Shown here: positions 1 to 10,461 of the stretch, piece by piece
How the letters are laid out: each line of letters begins with the position of its first letter
Position numbering within the stretch: the first letter of the stretch is position 1
From: Diploptera punctata
Taxonomy: Eukaryota; Arthropoda; Insecta; Blattodea; Blaberidae
Assembly: GCA_030220185.1 (NCBI GenBank)
Contig: JASPKZ010008348.1
Span: forward strand, 1,402,001 to 1,466,000
Direction: 5' to 3'
Length of the DNA: 64,000 bases
Position numbers and translations under genes: made by a program
Notes under the pieces: generated by a model
What the model was told of the DNA's origin: nothing
Databases searched by the model: none
The model's input: the letters and a program-made list of their open reading frames with translations, nothing else

Positions 1-283
1 ACGATATTATAGCTTCGCAGCGACAAATATGCAGCACTAATACCTTGTTGCCATCTCTCATTACACAGACCGGTATTATTCTATATCCCTCCTTTTCAAC
101 CAATAAGTATCAGTACTCGTATCACTTGAACTGGAATTGTTATTAAAATCAAAATGATGCAACATAATAACTAATAACAACAAATCTGATGTAATCGAAC
201 GCCTCACAAGTCCACAAGAAAATCACGTGGTCATGGGGAATGCCAGGACAGGATCATTATACCATATATATTTTTTGAGTAAC

Positions 284-407
284 TGTATTTAAATAATGAT
301 TTGTGAGTAAACAGGTTAATTTTATTTGTTAAATAGCCCTAACAAATGCCACTCTTGATTTCCAAATTCTCTAGATAAATTCGAAATTAATCGTAGCATT
401 ACTTATG
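284..407 (-). repeat. Repeat family D, 5' fragment
   Basis: This stretch matches, in reverse orientation, the 5' part of a dispersed repeat seen at 7208, 10462, 45008 and 48550. Shared landmarks are a run reading AACAAATGCCACTCTTGATT next to CCAAATTCTCTAGATAAATT and the AATGATTTGTGAGTAAACAG block. Only the end that can fold into a hairpin is present. No coding potential is seen. Confidence 0.7.
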
Positions 408-602
408 ACAAAAATTATACATTATCTACCTAATCAAATGTTTATGCTTTTTACGTGATATCAATAGATATAATTTATATAGTGTTTCATTATGAGTATA
501 ATTTATGCTTCCTGGTGATTTATGTGTAAATTCTGTTTTTATTTTCATATCCTCAAGGATAGTGTAGGATATTTTTCACTAAACAGTTTGAAAATATTTA
601 AA

Positions 603-1211
603 ATAATTTTTTGCGCGATAGTGCGTTTTGTCGTACTTGGCGACCTTGATTGAAAGTTCAGCTTCCTACATTTCGGGGTTGCCAACCTAAATTAATGTAA
701 TATAATAAAATAAATATACTGTAATTTTACATATTACAAACCTCGTGTGGGAAGTAAAACAACTGCCCTTTATGTATACTACGTACAATGTATGTAGACC
801 TACAGGAAATATCCAAAAGGTAGTGTTTGTATACATTATACGAAACAAATCACTGCATTTTAGATGAACTGAAGTTTATTTGAAACGATACAAAACAATA
901 AATACGTACTTGCCGCCTTTTTATAACTGATTGGTGTCACGGCCTCCTGTAGTTTCAATTAATAAACATTGCCCACACTGTTAACTTTACTCAGTTGTTT
1001 ATAATCAACGCAAATGTTTCCAACAAATATGTTATTATTTTAGTATTATTTATTATTTTGAAAAAACCATCGCGCAAAAGAATAATGTATAACTTACGTT
1101 TGTGAAGTGTTTTACAGAATCTCGAAAATTAAAAATCTCGCTATCCGCTCGGTTTTCAAATATTTCCTCCCTTCTGTAAACCACTTTCCAACCTAGCATA
1201 GTAATATACTA
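603..1211 (+). mobile_element. MITE M1, copy 1
   Basis: About 600 bp present three times in the window (also 14740-15313 and, inverted, 58158-58755). Shared inner blocks include TTTCGGGGTTGCCAA, CGTGTGGGAAGTAAAAC, CCAAAAGGTAGTGTT and CTCCTGTAGTTTCAA. The outer part carries an imperfect inverted repeat: TTTTGCGCGATAGTG near 611-624 against CCATCGCGCAAAAG near 1067-1080. Similarity continues past the right inverted repeat to about 1211, so the true element may be a little longer than the inverted-repeat pair. No ORF supports a transposase, so it is called non-autonomous. Confidence 0.6.
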
Positions 1212-1403
1212 TGACCCTCTCCGTTTTTCAAATGTTTTTCTTTTTGATGCTTTGAAACTTCCGTAGGAGTAGCAGCCACTTGTAAAAATTTAATTTCTAA
1301 TGCATTCTGCATTCTGCATGCGTAAAAATTAAGTAAAACTATAATCATACATTTTGAGATTCTCCCATATAACATACATAAATATGTGCTAGATAATCAT
1401 CAT

Positions 1404-1823
1404 AGAACATTCAAAAATAAAATTAGAAAAGAAACAAAGATAAAAATGTATAATGTTATGGCGGTTCCCACAATATTGTATGGATGTGAAACTTGGGCTC
1501 CAGTGAAAAAAAACAGAAGGATAGAATACAGACGGCAGAGATGCGGTTCCTAAGACAAGTAAAAGGATGTACAAGACTTGATAGAATAAGAAATGAGGAT
1601 ATAAGAGAAGAATTGAAAGTACAGCTTTTATTGGATAAAGTCACGAATTACAGACAGAAATGGATTGATCACATGGATGGAATGAGTAAGGAGAGATATC
1701 CATTGTTAGCAAGAAATTATCAAGCAAGAGGAAGGCGTGATGTTGGAAGACTAGAAGACGTTGGGCTGATGCATTATGAAGTCGGAACGGGCAATTGCCT
1801 AATCCCTGGAGTGTGATGATGAT
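1404..1823 (+). mobile_element. LINE, 5'-truncated RT C-terminal tail, with 12-bp target-site duplication
   Basis: Conceptual translation gives the C-terminal region of a non-LTR retrotransposon reverse transcriptase. LYGCETWAPVKK comes first, then after a frameshift near 1510-1530 comes EMRFLRQVKGCTRLDRIRNE and a late HMDGM...RYPLLARNY segment, ending in a short GATGAT tail. The insert is bounded by the 12-bp direct repeat GATAATCATCAT (1392-1403 and 1824-1835), as expected for target-primed reverse transcription. The first 80 percent or more of the element is missing. Clade is not certain; RTE-like is my best guess. Confidence 0.85.
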
Positions 1824-2225
1824 GATAATCATCATCTGTCCGGCTGTTCATTGTGAATAATTTGAGTCATTATTACACGAAAGAGGTTACCAGCCTCTTG
1901 TGGAGTTGATGGTGACAGGCTGCTGTTTTATGGCTTAAACCATTTAGCCATCATGTATATTAGTCCTATATGAAGCGATGCTCCTTCCGCTCTGCCTTGG
2001 CCCTTGGAGTCTTCACCCTTTATCCTGGGCATGGACCTTCGATATTTATGACCCCTGAGGAGAAGGTTGTCCCAGCATTTTTAAGCCCCAGGAAAAAATT
2101 ATTATTTGTATTTCCTTTATTTCGAGTGTTAGAGAACAAACTACATTATTTCTTACACGCCTAAAGGTAAAACCATTATTCGACTAATGAAAACGCAGTC
2201 ATACATCTGGTTGCTTACATTACAA

Positions 2226-3192
2226 CTGGAACATAGCTCGGAAGAGGTACAGCATTGATATTGATTATGAATTTTCAGTTTAAGCCGTTCACTTCAAGTT
2301 TAAATGCTCAATATATTTCCTCATAAACTGGATTTAAGTCACTTTAAATTGTAATTAAATAAATCATATTGTTTATTTTCAAACATTTAAAACGAACAAA
2401 AGATAACGGTTCATGAGAGCACAATAAGCGTTAAGGTCAAAAGGACAATACACGTTCCTCTACTATTCATAAAAGTTAACAAAAGATTACCCTACCAAAG
2501 GGTGTACAAAATATTGCAAAATATATAACAGCAGAGTTAAGCGAGTGTACCTCGTCTTCTGAGTTGAAGGCCATTTAACAGCCGGCGAGTCCACCTCGTT
2601 TTTGAGACGAATGGGTTAAATGACATATACCTTACATAAGGAAATTTCCAGGTGGTCAGGTTTCGGGATGACTCACACGTAACTTAACATCATCCACGTT
2701 TACCGTTCTCAATCATTCGTTCATTTGAATGATTTAGATTGAAAGAAATCCTCACTTGTAAGTAAATAATTAGTATGGTTAGTAATGTAAGAATACCTAC
2801 ATGTGGAGTGACGTCACAACATATTGATGTGATATGTCTTAGTCACGTGATAAATTACTGGCTCTCTATGTAAATGACCCAGGTCGTGTTAACTGTTCCA
2901 CCTCTCACCGTGTCATCAATTAAACCGTCAACAGTTAGTCTCTGCAAAACTGGTTAACTAATTTTTCTCGCAGTAATGACAAAATTAATCCTCACTTCTT
3001 TAATCGTTATTCAATATTTGTGGTGGAATTCTGTATTAAATCTACTATATATAATGACGTAACAGCGCAAAGTTGAGCTTTAAATTCTCCTTTGTCAGGA
3101 GTTCTACACCAAGTTATTTAGTTATGCTTACTTCCTTAGAGATGTTATGAATGATATAAAGTCTTCATACCAGCCTAATGAGACATCTAGTA
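2226..3192. other. Unassigned AT-rich intergenic sequence
   Basis: No ORF, RNA or transposon that I recognise. The only structure noticed is a weak direct repeat, GCGAGTGTACCTCGTCTTCTG against GCGAGTCCACCTCGTTTTTG, near 2540-2605. It is probably decayed repeat. Confidence 0.5.
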
Positions 3193-3395
3193 GGCTACTA
3201 AGGTATTATTAAGATGAAGGAGGTAGGTAAATTTTGCTCAGAGGCCTTTTTTATTCAGGCTTGCGGTTCTTTTATGAGCGTGAAAATCTTCAGTCTCGGA
3301 ACCTCGTCCTAAAGAACTTGCTCCTTGGGGTTTTCGATTTAAAAAAATTAATTGGCCCATGCCGGGTTTTAACCCGCGACTCTCGGGAATCAGAA
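3193..3395 (-). mobile_element. SINE family 2 (tRNA-derived), reverse
   Basis: The reverse complement matches the better-preserved copy at 61448-61682. It has a degenerate tRNA-like B-box region (AACCCGCGACTC at the right), a middle block ending in TTTTCACGCTCATAAAAG, then the GGCCTCTGAGCAAA block and a 3' end around AATACCTTAGT. The tRNA-like head is at the right, so the element points to the minus strand. It is diverged and probably old. Confidence 0.65.
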
Positions 3396-3479
3396 CTAAT
3401 TTATGGAAATAATATTACAACAGAGATTCAGGATCTAACAAATCTAGTAAGATAATTTTAAACCATATTTGGTGACGAA

Positions 3480-4010
3480 AGAACCAAACAGTTAATGTAT
3501 AAAGTACTAATCAATCCAATACGACTCTGAAACATAGGTACTAACAGAAGAAAATGGAGACGCCCTAGGCAGATATGAAAGATTGATCCTGAGATGTATT
3601 TTTCGAGGAATGATGGAGCATCCATCCATCCATTGTAATTCTGCGCAAGGGCAGTTCTTTAACTGCATTTTCATGCTATACTTTGCAGCTTTACTAGGGA
3701 ATAATAGGTGTGGTAGCTTCCCGTTGCTTTCCACGTCGGTGAAGGATGATGATGATAATGATAATGATGGCCTGATGATTTTCGGGGACCGTTGGGCTCT
3801 AAGCGTCCTGATATTTGTCTTACAGGAGAGAAAAAACCCCGAAAGAACCTCACGAGGAGCCTGTCCTGATCGGGAATCAAACCCGGGCCCGCTACGTGAC
3901 AAGGCAGCACTAATGGAGAAAGAAGATACAATATTGAATGTGTCTGTATAACACAAGATTAAAATCTTGGAGGCAAAAAGTTTTCAAATACTTTTCAAAT
4001 TCACAACAGG
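3480..4010 (+). mobile_element. LINE RT C-terminal fragment interrupted by a SINE
   Basis: Reading 3515-3618 gives VLTEENGDALGRYERLILRC then IFRGMME. The frame resumes right of the SINE at about 3912 with NGERRYNIECVC. Joined across the SINE the two parts match the usual LINE C-terminal pattern (YERLILR...NGxRRYNxE), which shows the order of events: LINE first, SINE second. A TAG stands where this family has the Trp of SETW, and a TAA follows in the right part, so it is dead. The 5' part of the element is absent. Confidence 0.7.
3619..3911 (-). mobile_element. SINE family 1 (tRNA-derived), reverse, inside a LINE
   Basis: One of six copies in the window (others at 24179, 30992, 35768, 46517 and 51774). 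The tRNA-like head is at the right, seen as GAATCAAACCCGGGCCCGC (inverted B-box) near 3877-3893. The body contains the GGGGACCGTTGGGCTC block and a GATGATGATGATAATGATAA tract, and the 3' tail is CCATCCATCCAT at the left. A short duplication, ATGGAG (3613-3618 and 3913-3918), flanks it. The reading frames seen in this SINE are chance ORFs. Confidence 0.85.
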
Positions 4011-4254
4011 TTATAGATAAGTATGTAATCTGCTATTCGATTTTGCACTAGATTCTAGTAACTAGAACATGCAATATTTTATTATATAAAACTTTCCTCA
4101 TTAGAGAATTGCCTCAAGGACAAAGTGATACAGAGACAATTAATTTTTGTAATTGATGAAATACATTTTGTAAATATATTTTTAAAAAATTCAACTTGTA
4201 GGCCTAATTGAAGTATACATACTATAAAGTAGGAATTTTGTAAATATGGTTTCT

Positions 4255-5278
4255 TAAAATTGAAATTGATCCTCTAATGGCAGCGATGGCAATTCTAGAA
4301 AGATACACCCTGTCCAAATCTAAGGAATTCCAAAATTTGGCTAAGAATCCTGGTATAGTACCTCTTGCCCCGATCATCAATCCTGTGATAGTTATACTAT
4401 CTAGTTGGTATTTATCTTAGCAATAGTCAATAGTTGGCTCATATATGGCTTTCTTTTCAGAGTCAACTTCCTCAGGTTGGCCACTATGAGTCTCAAAACG
4501 AATTGTGGGATCTAATATCATACCAATTTTAGAGGATGGTCTAAATGCAATAATATCTATTCGTCTGTTACTCCCATTAGTGGCCACACCATGTACTTCC
4601 TCATAAACTGTGTATCGAAAATCTCGCAAGGCTTCTGCCATCATATTTCGAATAGTGTGGTTGCCGAATATTTCTCAGTGATTCTCCAAATGGACAGGCC
4701 CCAAGGACGTGTGCAAGGGTTTCGTGCTCTCTGCGACAACGTCTACAGAGGGTATCGTCCCTAGACCTGCCTGGCAAAGAACGCACCGCCGATACATTGG
4801 CTTGCATTTTAATCGCTTCTCTCCATTCGGAACAAGACAATCCCTGATGGTCACGAATCCATTGATTTGCTGGTGTATATTCATTGTAGAGAACAACGCC
4901 TTTTCCTTTATGAGGAAGTTGACTCCAGAGAACTGCTTCTTTGTCTCTTAGTTGTTTCCTGAGTTTCCTTGCATCTGGTAGAAGACTTCGAGTGTTAATA
5001 TAGTTGATGTCACTAGGTTCAATGTTAAGGTATCTCACACATTGTAAACTTTCCTCTTTTTGGTTTCGGAGAGTAGTAATGTATGTATTATTGTCTTGGT
5101 GAAGAATGTGACAAATGTTTATATGCTGTAATTTTGTTTCCCACGTTGCACAAAATAAACCAAGTCCTTTATCCCGACGTTCAGTATATAACATGTGATC
5201 AGGGACATCCATCGGAAGATGTAAAATTTCTTTAAGTCCACTTCTCAAAAGTTTATCACAATTCACTAAAAATGTTTT
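4255..5278 (-). pseudogene. R2-type LINE, C-terminal half with zinc knuckle and restriction-like endonuclease
   Basis: The minus strand encodes the end of a non-LTR retrotransposon of the restriction-like-endonuclease (R2-like) group. The first 221 codons (5266 down to 4601) include ERRDKGLGLF, QWIRDHQGLSCSEWREA and the cysteine-histidine cluster LCRRCRREHETLAHVLGAC. A frameshift near 4655 moves the reading to RNMMAEALRDFRYTVYEEV. RRIDIIAFRPSSKIGMILDP, the likely endonuclease acidic core, follows. An in-frame TAA near 4420 separates this from GLMIGARGTIPGFLAKFW, which ends the domain. The RT core and all upstream parts are missing and the flanks are not 28S rDNA, which is unusual for R2. Clade assignment within the R2-like group is uncertain. 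Confidence 0.85.
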
Positions 5279-5411
5279 TTTGTATTTGATTTGGTGGTAC
5301 TGTTTGAAACGGGTAGATTAGAGTTGGAGATATGGAACAATTTAAAACTGTAAATTTCTGATCAGGCTGTAACAGCGGTGAAGCAATGAGAGTGTCAGTA
5401 TTATTATGACG

Positions 5412-6880
5412 TACAATTCAATGGTATTAAAAACTTGTTAATATATGCTGATGATTTAATACTATTAGGCGATAGCGAGGAAATGTTAGAGCACATAGAA
5501 TTAAGGGGAACGACTGGTAAATTTTATTTTATTTCTTTCATCTGATTGTTATGAACACTTCATCACATAGGCCTACATTATGTGCTTATAGAAGTGTTTC
5601 TGTGAAGTTCAGTGTTTACAGGTAGAATAGTTTCAGAATTATGATTTTGTTAAATCTATTTTTAAATATTAAAAAAAAATGTTCCTTACGATGCATTTTT
5701 AAATATTCTCCCATGAAATTTGAGATTCAGAGTCTTTATCATGAAATTTGAGATTTAGTGTTTTTATGATTCCACTAAACACATTTGCTATGCGAAAAAA
5801 AACATGAAGGGAGGATACTGCTTATTTTTCACTTACAAAAAGAATAATCCACTCTCATGCATTTCTATCTCCATTTAAAAGAACACATGTGTCTTAGACT
5901 AGTAACCGCTTAGCAAATTTCAATTAGAATATATTGGAGAGTCTAACCAAATAGTTTCATTTTGATAGCATTTAATTACATCCTAAGGAGCATTTTAAGT
6001 TTTGGAAAATGTCAAAACGATGGAATCGAAAAAAAAAAGACACATGATAAAGTTCAAGTAGAAATGCTGACCACACGTCCAAGGATAATTAAACTCTTAA
6101 GTCACGGGCTGAAATTTGCTCATACAATAAAAAACTGTACACGAAAATGATCCTAAGGAATTATAGTTATTAAAAAGGAAATAAACAGAAAATGTATTTT
6201 TTGCCAATTTTTACCATCTGGTGCCCTTAAGAATCTAGGATTGAAAGTGAACATCAGTAATGTTAATATAGGTCCGAAGTAAAAATAGTAATTTAATGGA
6301 AACCGAAAGTTAATGACAAATGAGAGAAATTTTGAAGAAGTAATTGAATTCATTAAATACAAATGGAAATGGCATCTAGATATAAAATGAATATATCACA
6401 ACTCTGAGAACGCATGATATTACGTATTACAGAGACACTTGTCGTCCGAACTTCTCTCAATAGGTAAAACCAAAGTTATATATAAAACTGTTATTCTTCC
6501 AGCTATGTGGATGGAATACAGAGTCTCTTATTTTAAGAAATGCGGTTAGAGATGACTGAATAAAAGTGACTACGTGAACTTTATGGGAAACCAAATGTAA
6601 TAAAATGGTTAAATCTCGTATATTGCAAAGGGCAGGACATGTGGTACCACTGGGGATTAGAAGAAAGGCATGGAATCTTCTTGTTGAGTAAAGAGATTGA
6701 AAGCCCTAGTAGGTTTACAATAATTGGGTGGGAGAATAACATTTACCATGATTTGAAGAAGGTGAATTTTACACGGGATTGGAAAACATTAGCTCAGGAT
6801 GATAGACATATAAGGGGAGCTTGTGTCCGCGCGGGCATGAAACTCCGGTTTCGATGGTGTCTCTGAGTTAGTTACAATAA
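5412..6880 (+). mobile_element. LINE A, decayed copy with YADD motif, split by unrelated sequence
   Basis: At 5421-5500 the plus strand reads NGIKNLLIYADDLILLGDSE. This is the RT catalytic motif C (YADD at 5445-5456) of the LINE family best seen at 36706-38398. From about 6185 to 6876 the same family continues in decayed form: LGLKVNIS, LMTNERNFEEVIEF, VIYKTVILP and the final segment LAQDDRHIRGACVRAGMKLR. The 5501-6180 part does not match and looks like inserted or fully decayed sequence. It contains a short direct repeat, GAAATTTGAGATT, near 5716 and 5740. Many stops and frameshifts are present. Confidence 0.7.
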
Positions 6881-7207
6881 TAGTAATGGAATTTTATTAA
6901 CATTTCGAAAAAAGGAAATACATTTGCATTGACATTGCTCGACGACCTGCTTGACCGCACATGCATATTTTTTTCATGAATAAAATAAAAAATAAACATC
7001 AGAACATATAAACAAATACATACATGACTACATACCTACACTCACAAAAAAAATGGTATAAAACAGTGAATATATATATAAGTGTATGTATGAAGTACTT
7101 ACCCAGTACTACACATCTACACTCATACATAAAATGCAAGTGTATAGATATAAAAAAGTATGAATTAGTTCAAAGGAGGTATGAAGAGCCTGATCTGGTG
7201 AAATTTA

Positions 7208-7860
7208 TCATAAGTAATGTCACGAGTGATTTGCAATTTATATAGAGGATTTGGAAATCAAGAGTGGCATTTGTTAAGAGTATTTAACGAATAAAGTTAA
7301 GCTGTTAGTCAAAAATCATTATTTAAATATAGTTATTTTAAAATATTTATGTATTTTTAATGTAGACGGCGATGTTTGAAAACAAATCATAAATGTGTGG
7401 TTATGTTTAATTTGTCTATGCCTGCAACCTGATCGTATTATTTGTCAAATACGATCGCCCTAGTGGAGAAAAAATGAAAGAGATCAAACTGTATATTATA
7501 ACGAATATTATAGGTTCTTAATTAATTTTTTAGTAAAGAACTCAGTAAAATTAGTAATTAAAACAAACTATTGAACACACTATTATCAAATGTGTAGTTC
7601 GAAAGAATCTGTTCATTATTTGCTATATTCAACGGATTTGTTGGAGAGTCAGTCACTGCAAAAATAATGCTCTGACTTGTCCAGTAAAAAGAATGAGCTT
7701 TCTTTATAAAAAGCAGGAGGTGGTAAAGATAATTCAGTAAAGAATGAGTGAAATGTGACGGTCGTTGGTTGTAAAACAAAATTAACTAAAACGTGATGGG
7801 TCATTGACTCCCATTTGGGGCATGAGTTAAATAGTCAATATTAACATGCTGAAGTAGGTT
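7208..7860 (+). repeat. Repeat family D, long copy
   Basis: Matches the copies at 10462, 45008 and 48550. Landmarks in order are the 5' hairpin region (AGTAATGTCACGAGTGATTT against TTTGGAAATCAAGAGTGGCA), CAAAAATCATTATTTAAATA, GGCGATGTTTGAAAACAAAT, CCCTAGTGGAGAAAAAATGA, a TTGTAAAACAAAATTA block and the 3' end GGGCATGAGTTAAATAGTCA. No coding potential is seen. It probably belongs to a non-autonomous element. Confidence 0.65.
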
Positions 7861-8506
7861 GGGCATTTACTAAGAAGGAATGAGGATAGAGGAGTGTTAA
7901 AACCCACGATTTATTATTTGGTTTTATACTAGCATTTTGCTGGCAGAGATATGTTCTCTTTGTTTTGCGCTTGTGCATTATTTTTGTTACGATTTCAGCG
8001 TGCAGATGTCATATATAGTCGATAGATGGCGTTATTTGTTTTGTTATATTTTAATACATTGACGTTACATCTGAATTCCTATTTACTGTTATAAAATTTT
8101 GTATATTATTTGTCATAATATCATGTCCAAATTATTTGCATTTCAATATAAATTTACGATTATAAGTCCAGCATTGTATGATGTAATTTGGTATTTTGAC
8201 TAATGCTCCATCTATGACGTAAGTTTTATTACAGTGCAGTTCTTCTCGAGTCAGTTACGTTATCAATGTACGACATACTGGTGTAAGTTTTTCGTTGTCT
8301 CCATGTTAAGTTATGAAGCTACGTTGTCGTGAACAACTCCAAGTTAACAGAATCTTACGTTGGCGTCATCAAGATGCAGACAACACTAAACTTTGATGAG
8401 GTGAGTTAAATAAACTACGTTGGCCATGTTAAGATAAGATCATTACTCGTAAATAAAATAATTAAATCGATTATTCTCTTTGAGCGAGCAATTCAACAAC
8501 GTAGAA
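7861..8506. other. Unassigned AT-rich sequence with ACGTTG-type short repeats
   Basis: No gene or known element recognised. Around 8260-8420 short motifs of the kind TTACGTTG, CTACGTTG and ACTACGTTGGC recur irregularly. They may be remains of a tandem repeat. Confidence 0.4.
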
Positions 8507-8975
8507 CATTTATCGGGGATTCTATGCCATCTACATAAATTTAAATAAACAATTAAAAAAACAATTTATTGTTGCAGTATGTGAATACGAGAGAAATAAA
8601 TGTTTTTTTTTTTTTGCTATTCTAGTGTCCTGCGGGCTACGGGCTATCATGGCTACTTCGTGGCATTTGATCGTAGAACAAGTGACGATTAACGTCATCA
8701 TGTATATATTTCTCTCAGGTAATTATTCAAATAAGGCAGCAATAAAAACGTGTTTTTTTAAATCTGAATTTATCCTGAGCCTGCTGTTCTCTGGAATCCC
8801 CGATTTTGTTCCAAAAAAAATTGTTCTACGATAAAATGCTACGAAGTAGCAATAAAACCCGTAGAACACTAGAATAGCGAAAAAAATTACATATATATTT
8901 CTCTCGTATTCACATACTGCAATAATAATTTTTATTCATTTTTTATTTGAATTTATATAGGTGGCATAGAATAAG
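8507..8975. mobile_element. Palindromic MITE with long terminal inverted repeats
   Basis: The left arm (8507-8682) and the right arm (8813-8975) are inverted copies of each other. Matched segments, left versus reverse of right, are ATTCTATGCCATCTACATAA / ATTCTATGCCACCTATATAA, GCAGTATGTGAATACGAGAG (identical), GCTATTCTAGTGT (identical), TGCTACTTCGTAGCAT-type and ATCGTAGAACAA (identical). A unique centre of about 130 bp separates them. There is no transposase, so it is a foldback-type or MITE element of about 469 bp. Confidence 0.75.
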
Positions 8976-9194
8976 CTGAAATCAAGGTTACCTTAACTCA
9001 CCAATGTATAACACTAACTTGCTCATAGTCTCACCCTAACTTGTAGTCTTGGGATAGGATGCCTTAGGGCAAACATGTTGGCAATTATTGGCCTAGCAGG
9101 AACATGTGTTATCACATTGGTGAACACGATGCTAAAAGTAACTTGTTATCCGATCGAATATTCACTGGTGATAGGTGGCATAGAATAGTCGGAT
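8976..9194. other. Spacer between two foldback elements
   Basis: No ORF of note. The motif GGTGGCATAGAATA at the right end of the palindromic MITE recurs at 9176-9189, just left of the next foldback. A second copy of the MITE terminus may therefore lie here. Confidence 0.4.
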
Positions 9195-10453
9195 AAACTG
9201 CACTTAATCTAGCGTGAAATATTTTCGAAGTACTGTAGAACAACAGTGCGCATGCGCCAGAGTTTATAGAGTCAGCGATAACCCACAATCGAACCACATA
9301 TCGATTAGCATCCTCGATTACTATCCGTCGCTATGAAATTTAAGTGATCAATATTTGCAATAAATTCCCAAATCTATGTTAAAAAATGTATTAAAAATAT
9401 TAAAACTACCAAACGTTTATTAAAATGGGTGTACACTTATCACTCCCTAACGCTGATCCAACCAGCGATAACCCAAAACAGCGATAAAAATCATAGACTA
9501 AGTAATATACTCTGTGGACAAAATAGCAGTTAGCATCACAATAATATCTAACAGTGTCATAATATTGTGATTTGCATATTTAAATAAATGCTACAAAATT
9601 GTCTAATAATGTTATAAAAACTGTTTGAAAAAGTTTAAAATTTTAAATAATGTTACAGATAATGTTACAGAAGAAGAGCTATAGTTTACAACAATATAAC
9701 TGAAGAAACAAGCGCTAGTAGAAGTGCAGTTGAGCCGAATAGCATAATTATCTAATGTTATTCATTGTACAGTTTATAAATCTTCAAATAGACATGCGTC
9801 ACAAACAGAATGATTCAACGCACAGTTTTTGCCTACGTGTTGTTTCCATGTTAATTGTGAAGACTATTTAACTCATGCCTCAAATGGTAGTCAATTAACA
9901 ATCAAGTTTTAATGAATTTCGTTTTACAACCAATGAGAGTCATGTTACACATCTCTCTTTATCGATTTCTCCGCTCAACTGCACTTCTACTAGCGCTTGA
10001 TTTTTCAGTTATATTGTTGTAAACTATAGCTCTTCTTCTGTATTTACTAACATTATTTAGTATTTTAAACTTTTTGAAACAATTTTTATAACATTATTAG
10101 ACAATTTTGAAGTATTTAGTTAAATATGCAAATAATACTATGACACTGTTAGACAATATTGTGATGCTAACTGCTATTTTCTCCACAGAGTCTATGATTT
10201 TTCTATCGCTGTTTTGGTTATCGCTGGTTGGATCAGCGTTAGGGAGTGATAAGTAAGTGTACACCCATTTTTGATAAACGTTTGGTAATTTTAATATTAT
10301 TAATATTTTTTTAATATAGATTTGGGGATTTATTACAAACATTGTCATTTAAATTTCATAGCGACGGTTAGTAATCGAGGATGATAATCGATATGTGGTT
10401 CGATTGTGGGTTATCGCTGACTCTATAAACTCACGCTAGTTTAAGTGCAGTTT
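9195..10453. mobile_element. Foldback element with arms of about 480-540 bp
   Basis: The left arm 9195-9734 and right arm 9974-10453 are inverted repeats at high identity by eye. The outer ends are AAACTGCACTTAA / TTAAGTGCAGTTT. Shared inner runs include GAGTCAGCGATAACCCACAA, CTAACGCTGATCCAACCAGC and GCTATAGTTTACAACAATAT, each with its reverse complement in the other arm. The inner ends are CAAGCGCTAGTAGAAGTGCA and its complement. The left arm holds about 44 extra bases (9217-9260) absent from the right. The 239-bp loop contains a family D fragment. The small ORFs in the arms are not convincing genes. Confidence 0.85.
9845..9966 (-). repeat. Repeat family D, 3' fragment in the foldback loop
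   Basis: Reverse-oriented match to the 3' end of family D (TATTTAACTCATGCC, TTTTACAACCAATGA, CTCTTTATCGATTTCT). It stops where the right arm of the foldback begins. Confidence 0.65.
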
Positions 10454-10461
10454 TTCCAAGC

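Larger units (their letters stand above)
440..2225 (+). repeat. Repeat family B, copy 1, split by a MITE and a LINE
   Basis: A non-coding repeat whose pieces match a second long copy at 51420-53420 and a shorter one at 12420-12670. Matching blocks are the ATTTTTCACTAAAC segment near 570, the CTCTCCGTTTTTCAAATG-type segment near 1220, the GATTCTCCCATATAAC block near 1360, the TTTCGAGTGTTAGAGAACAA block near 2125 and the TTTACATTACAAC block near 2215. In this copy 603-1211 is a MITE and 1404-1823 a LINE tail. Neither interrupts the 51 kb copy, which is broken at other points. About 265 bp at 1836-2100 have no counterpart in the 51 kb copy. Confidence 0.6.

Noticed and set aside
3583..3956. ORFs of 86-149 codons on both strands
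   Set aside because: They lie across SINE family 1; similar frames occur in the other SINE copies and have no protein features.
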